Origin: Nitrososphaerota archaeon
GTDB lineage: Archaea; Thermoproteota; Nitrososphaeria; Nitrososphaerales; JACQRY01
Length of the DNA stretch: 6,455 bases
NCBI GenBank assembly: GCA_016206275.1
Contig: JACQRY010000086.1
Span: 1 to 6,455, forward strand
Direction: 5' to 3'
In this document: piece after piece, positions 5,976 through 6,455 of the stretch
Layout: the number at the start of each line of letters is the position of its first letter
How positions within the stretch are numbered: position 1 is the stretch's first letter
Notes under the pieces: generated by a model
Database searches by the model: none
What the model was told of the DNA's origin: nothing
What the model saw: the letters and a program-made list of their open reading frames with translations, nothing else
Program-made: the position numbers and the translations under genes

Positions 5976-6455
5976 CTAATGTCGGTGAATCTGGGAATAT
6001 GGGCGGACTTGGAGGCTCATGGCTCCATCTCTACCTGATCGAGGTTCAAGAAAACTGAGGCGGAGTCTTTGGCCCGGCACGATGTTGCCAAGAGTATCAG
6101 CAAGGTCTCTCCAAGCTATGACCTTGATTTCGCCGGTTTCGTCTCCTACCAGCAGTTCGGCTTTCTTTGTTAGTGTGCCGTCTTTCATTGGGATGTCTTC
6201 AACGGTTGTGCGCGAGAGGGCGATGACTTCGAAGATTGAGGGAGGTGTTTCTGCTTTTACGTTTTTCACTTTCTCGGTGAAGGCGTTTGCTTTGACGGGT
6301 TGGCTATCCTCAGTCTGGGGTGTTATGTCGTCAGCTTTGTCGCATATGATGCTCTTGTCGTCGAGTCTCCGGTAGTTGCAGTTGAATAGGCTTAGGGGCT
6401 GTATTTCACTGAGTTTCTGTGAGGCTGGTCCTTTGGCTACTAGTCGTTTGTATTC
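5976..6455 (-). CDS. Partial RPA-like OB-fold single-stranded DNA-binding protein (C-terminal 159 residues)
   Basis: The frame is open from the right edge (6455) to a TAG at 5978-5976, so the N terminus lies outside the window; an internal GTG at 6269 is not a credible start because coding continues upstream of it. The last ~90 residues form an OB fold of the replication protein A type: FEVIALSRT, then a strand region with GDETGEIKVIAWRD (residues 104-117), then VPGQRLRLSF (126-135) and a final strand ending SLQVRPYSQI. The GD.TG.I.V..W pattern is typical of archaeal RPA/SSB OB domains, which coat single-stranded DNA during replication and repair. Before it lies a polar, acidic linker (~30-65) with two cysteines (C26, C38) and a YKRLVAKG stretch that may end another domain. 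A full archaeal RPA usually has one to four OB folds; how many are here cannot be seen. It could also be an OB domain of another nucleic-acid enzyme. It converges with the ThDP gene, 35 bases apart, with no clear terminator between. Confidence 0.75.
   Translation of the reverse strand, partial: EYKRLVAKGPASQKLSEIQPLSLFNCNYRRLDDKSIICDKADDITPQTEDSQPVKANAFTEKVKNVKAETPPSIFEVIALSRTTVEDIPMKDGTLTKKAELLVGDETGEIKVIAWRDLADTLGNIVPGQRLRLSFLEPRSGRDGAMSLQVRPYSQIHRH

Noticed and set aside
5960..6060. ATGATG resembling a C box with CTGA further on, as in an archaeal C/D guide RNA.
   Set aside because: The boxes are about 90 bases apart, far beyond the usual size, no C'/D' boxes fit, and most of the span is coding.

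Overview
The window looks archaeal, probably from the TACK/Thermoproteota side (Bathyarchaeia-, Nitrososphaeria- or Caldarchaeia-like). The evidence is an archaeal-style Lhr helicase with a four-cysteine element near its C terminus, an RPA-type OB-fold protein, TATA/BRE-like boxes about 25-35 bases before start codons, and starts without strong Shine-Dalgarno sites. Lineage is an inference from gene content; no rRNA or other phylogenetic marker is present.

Layout, left to right. Positions 1-243 are AT-rich at first and carry no gene I can defend; an oligo-T tract on the minus strand may end the next gene's transcript. Positions 244-1152 (minus) encode a cation diffusion facilitator transporter whose metal-site residues (DxxxD and NxxxD) and near absence of histidine point to Mn/Fe rather than Zn. 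Positions 1153-1360 are a divergent intergenic region. On the plus strand, a 39-residue single-pass membrane microprotein (1361-1480) is followed after 7 bases by an Lhr-type superfamily 2 helicase (best start 1488, end 4238), probably as one transcript. After a 49-base gap with its own TATA-like box comes a thiamine-diphosphate enzyme of the acetolactate synthase superfamily (4288-5940). Converging on it from the right edge is the C-terminal part of a protein with an RPA-like OB fold (5976-6455, minus, cut by the window edge).

How they may work together: Lhr and the OB-fold protein are both nucleic-acid factors, but they are on opposite strands with a metabolic gene between them, so any link is only by proximity. 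The transporter and the ThDP enzyme look like ordinary housekeeping or accessory metabolism. I see no CRISPR array, insertion sequence, tRNA, rRNA or phage gene, and no clear undescribed multi-gene system. The most interesting item is the tiny membrane protein directly ahead of lhr, which is easy to miss because a longer in-frame start for the helicase overlaps it.
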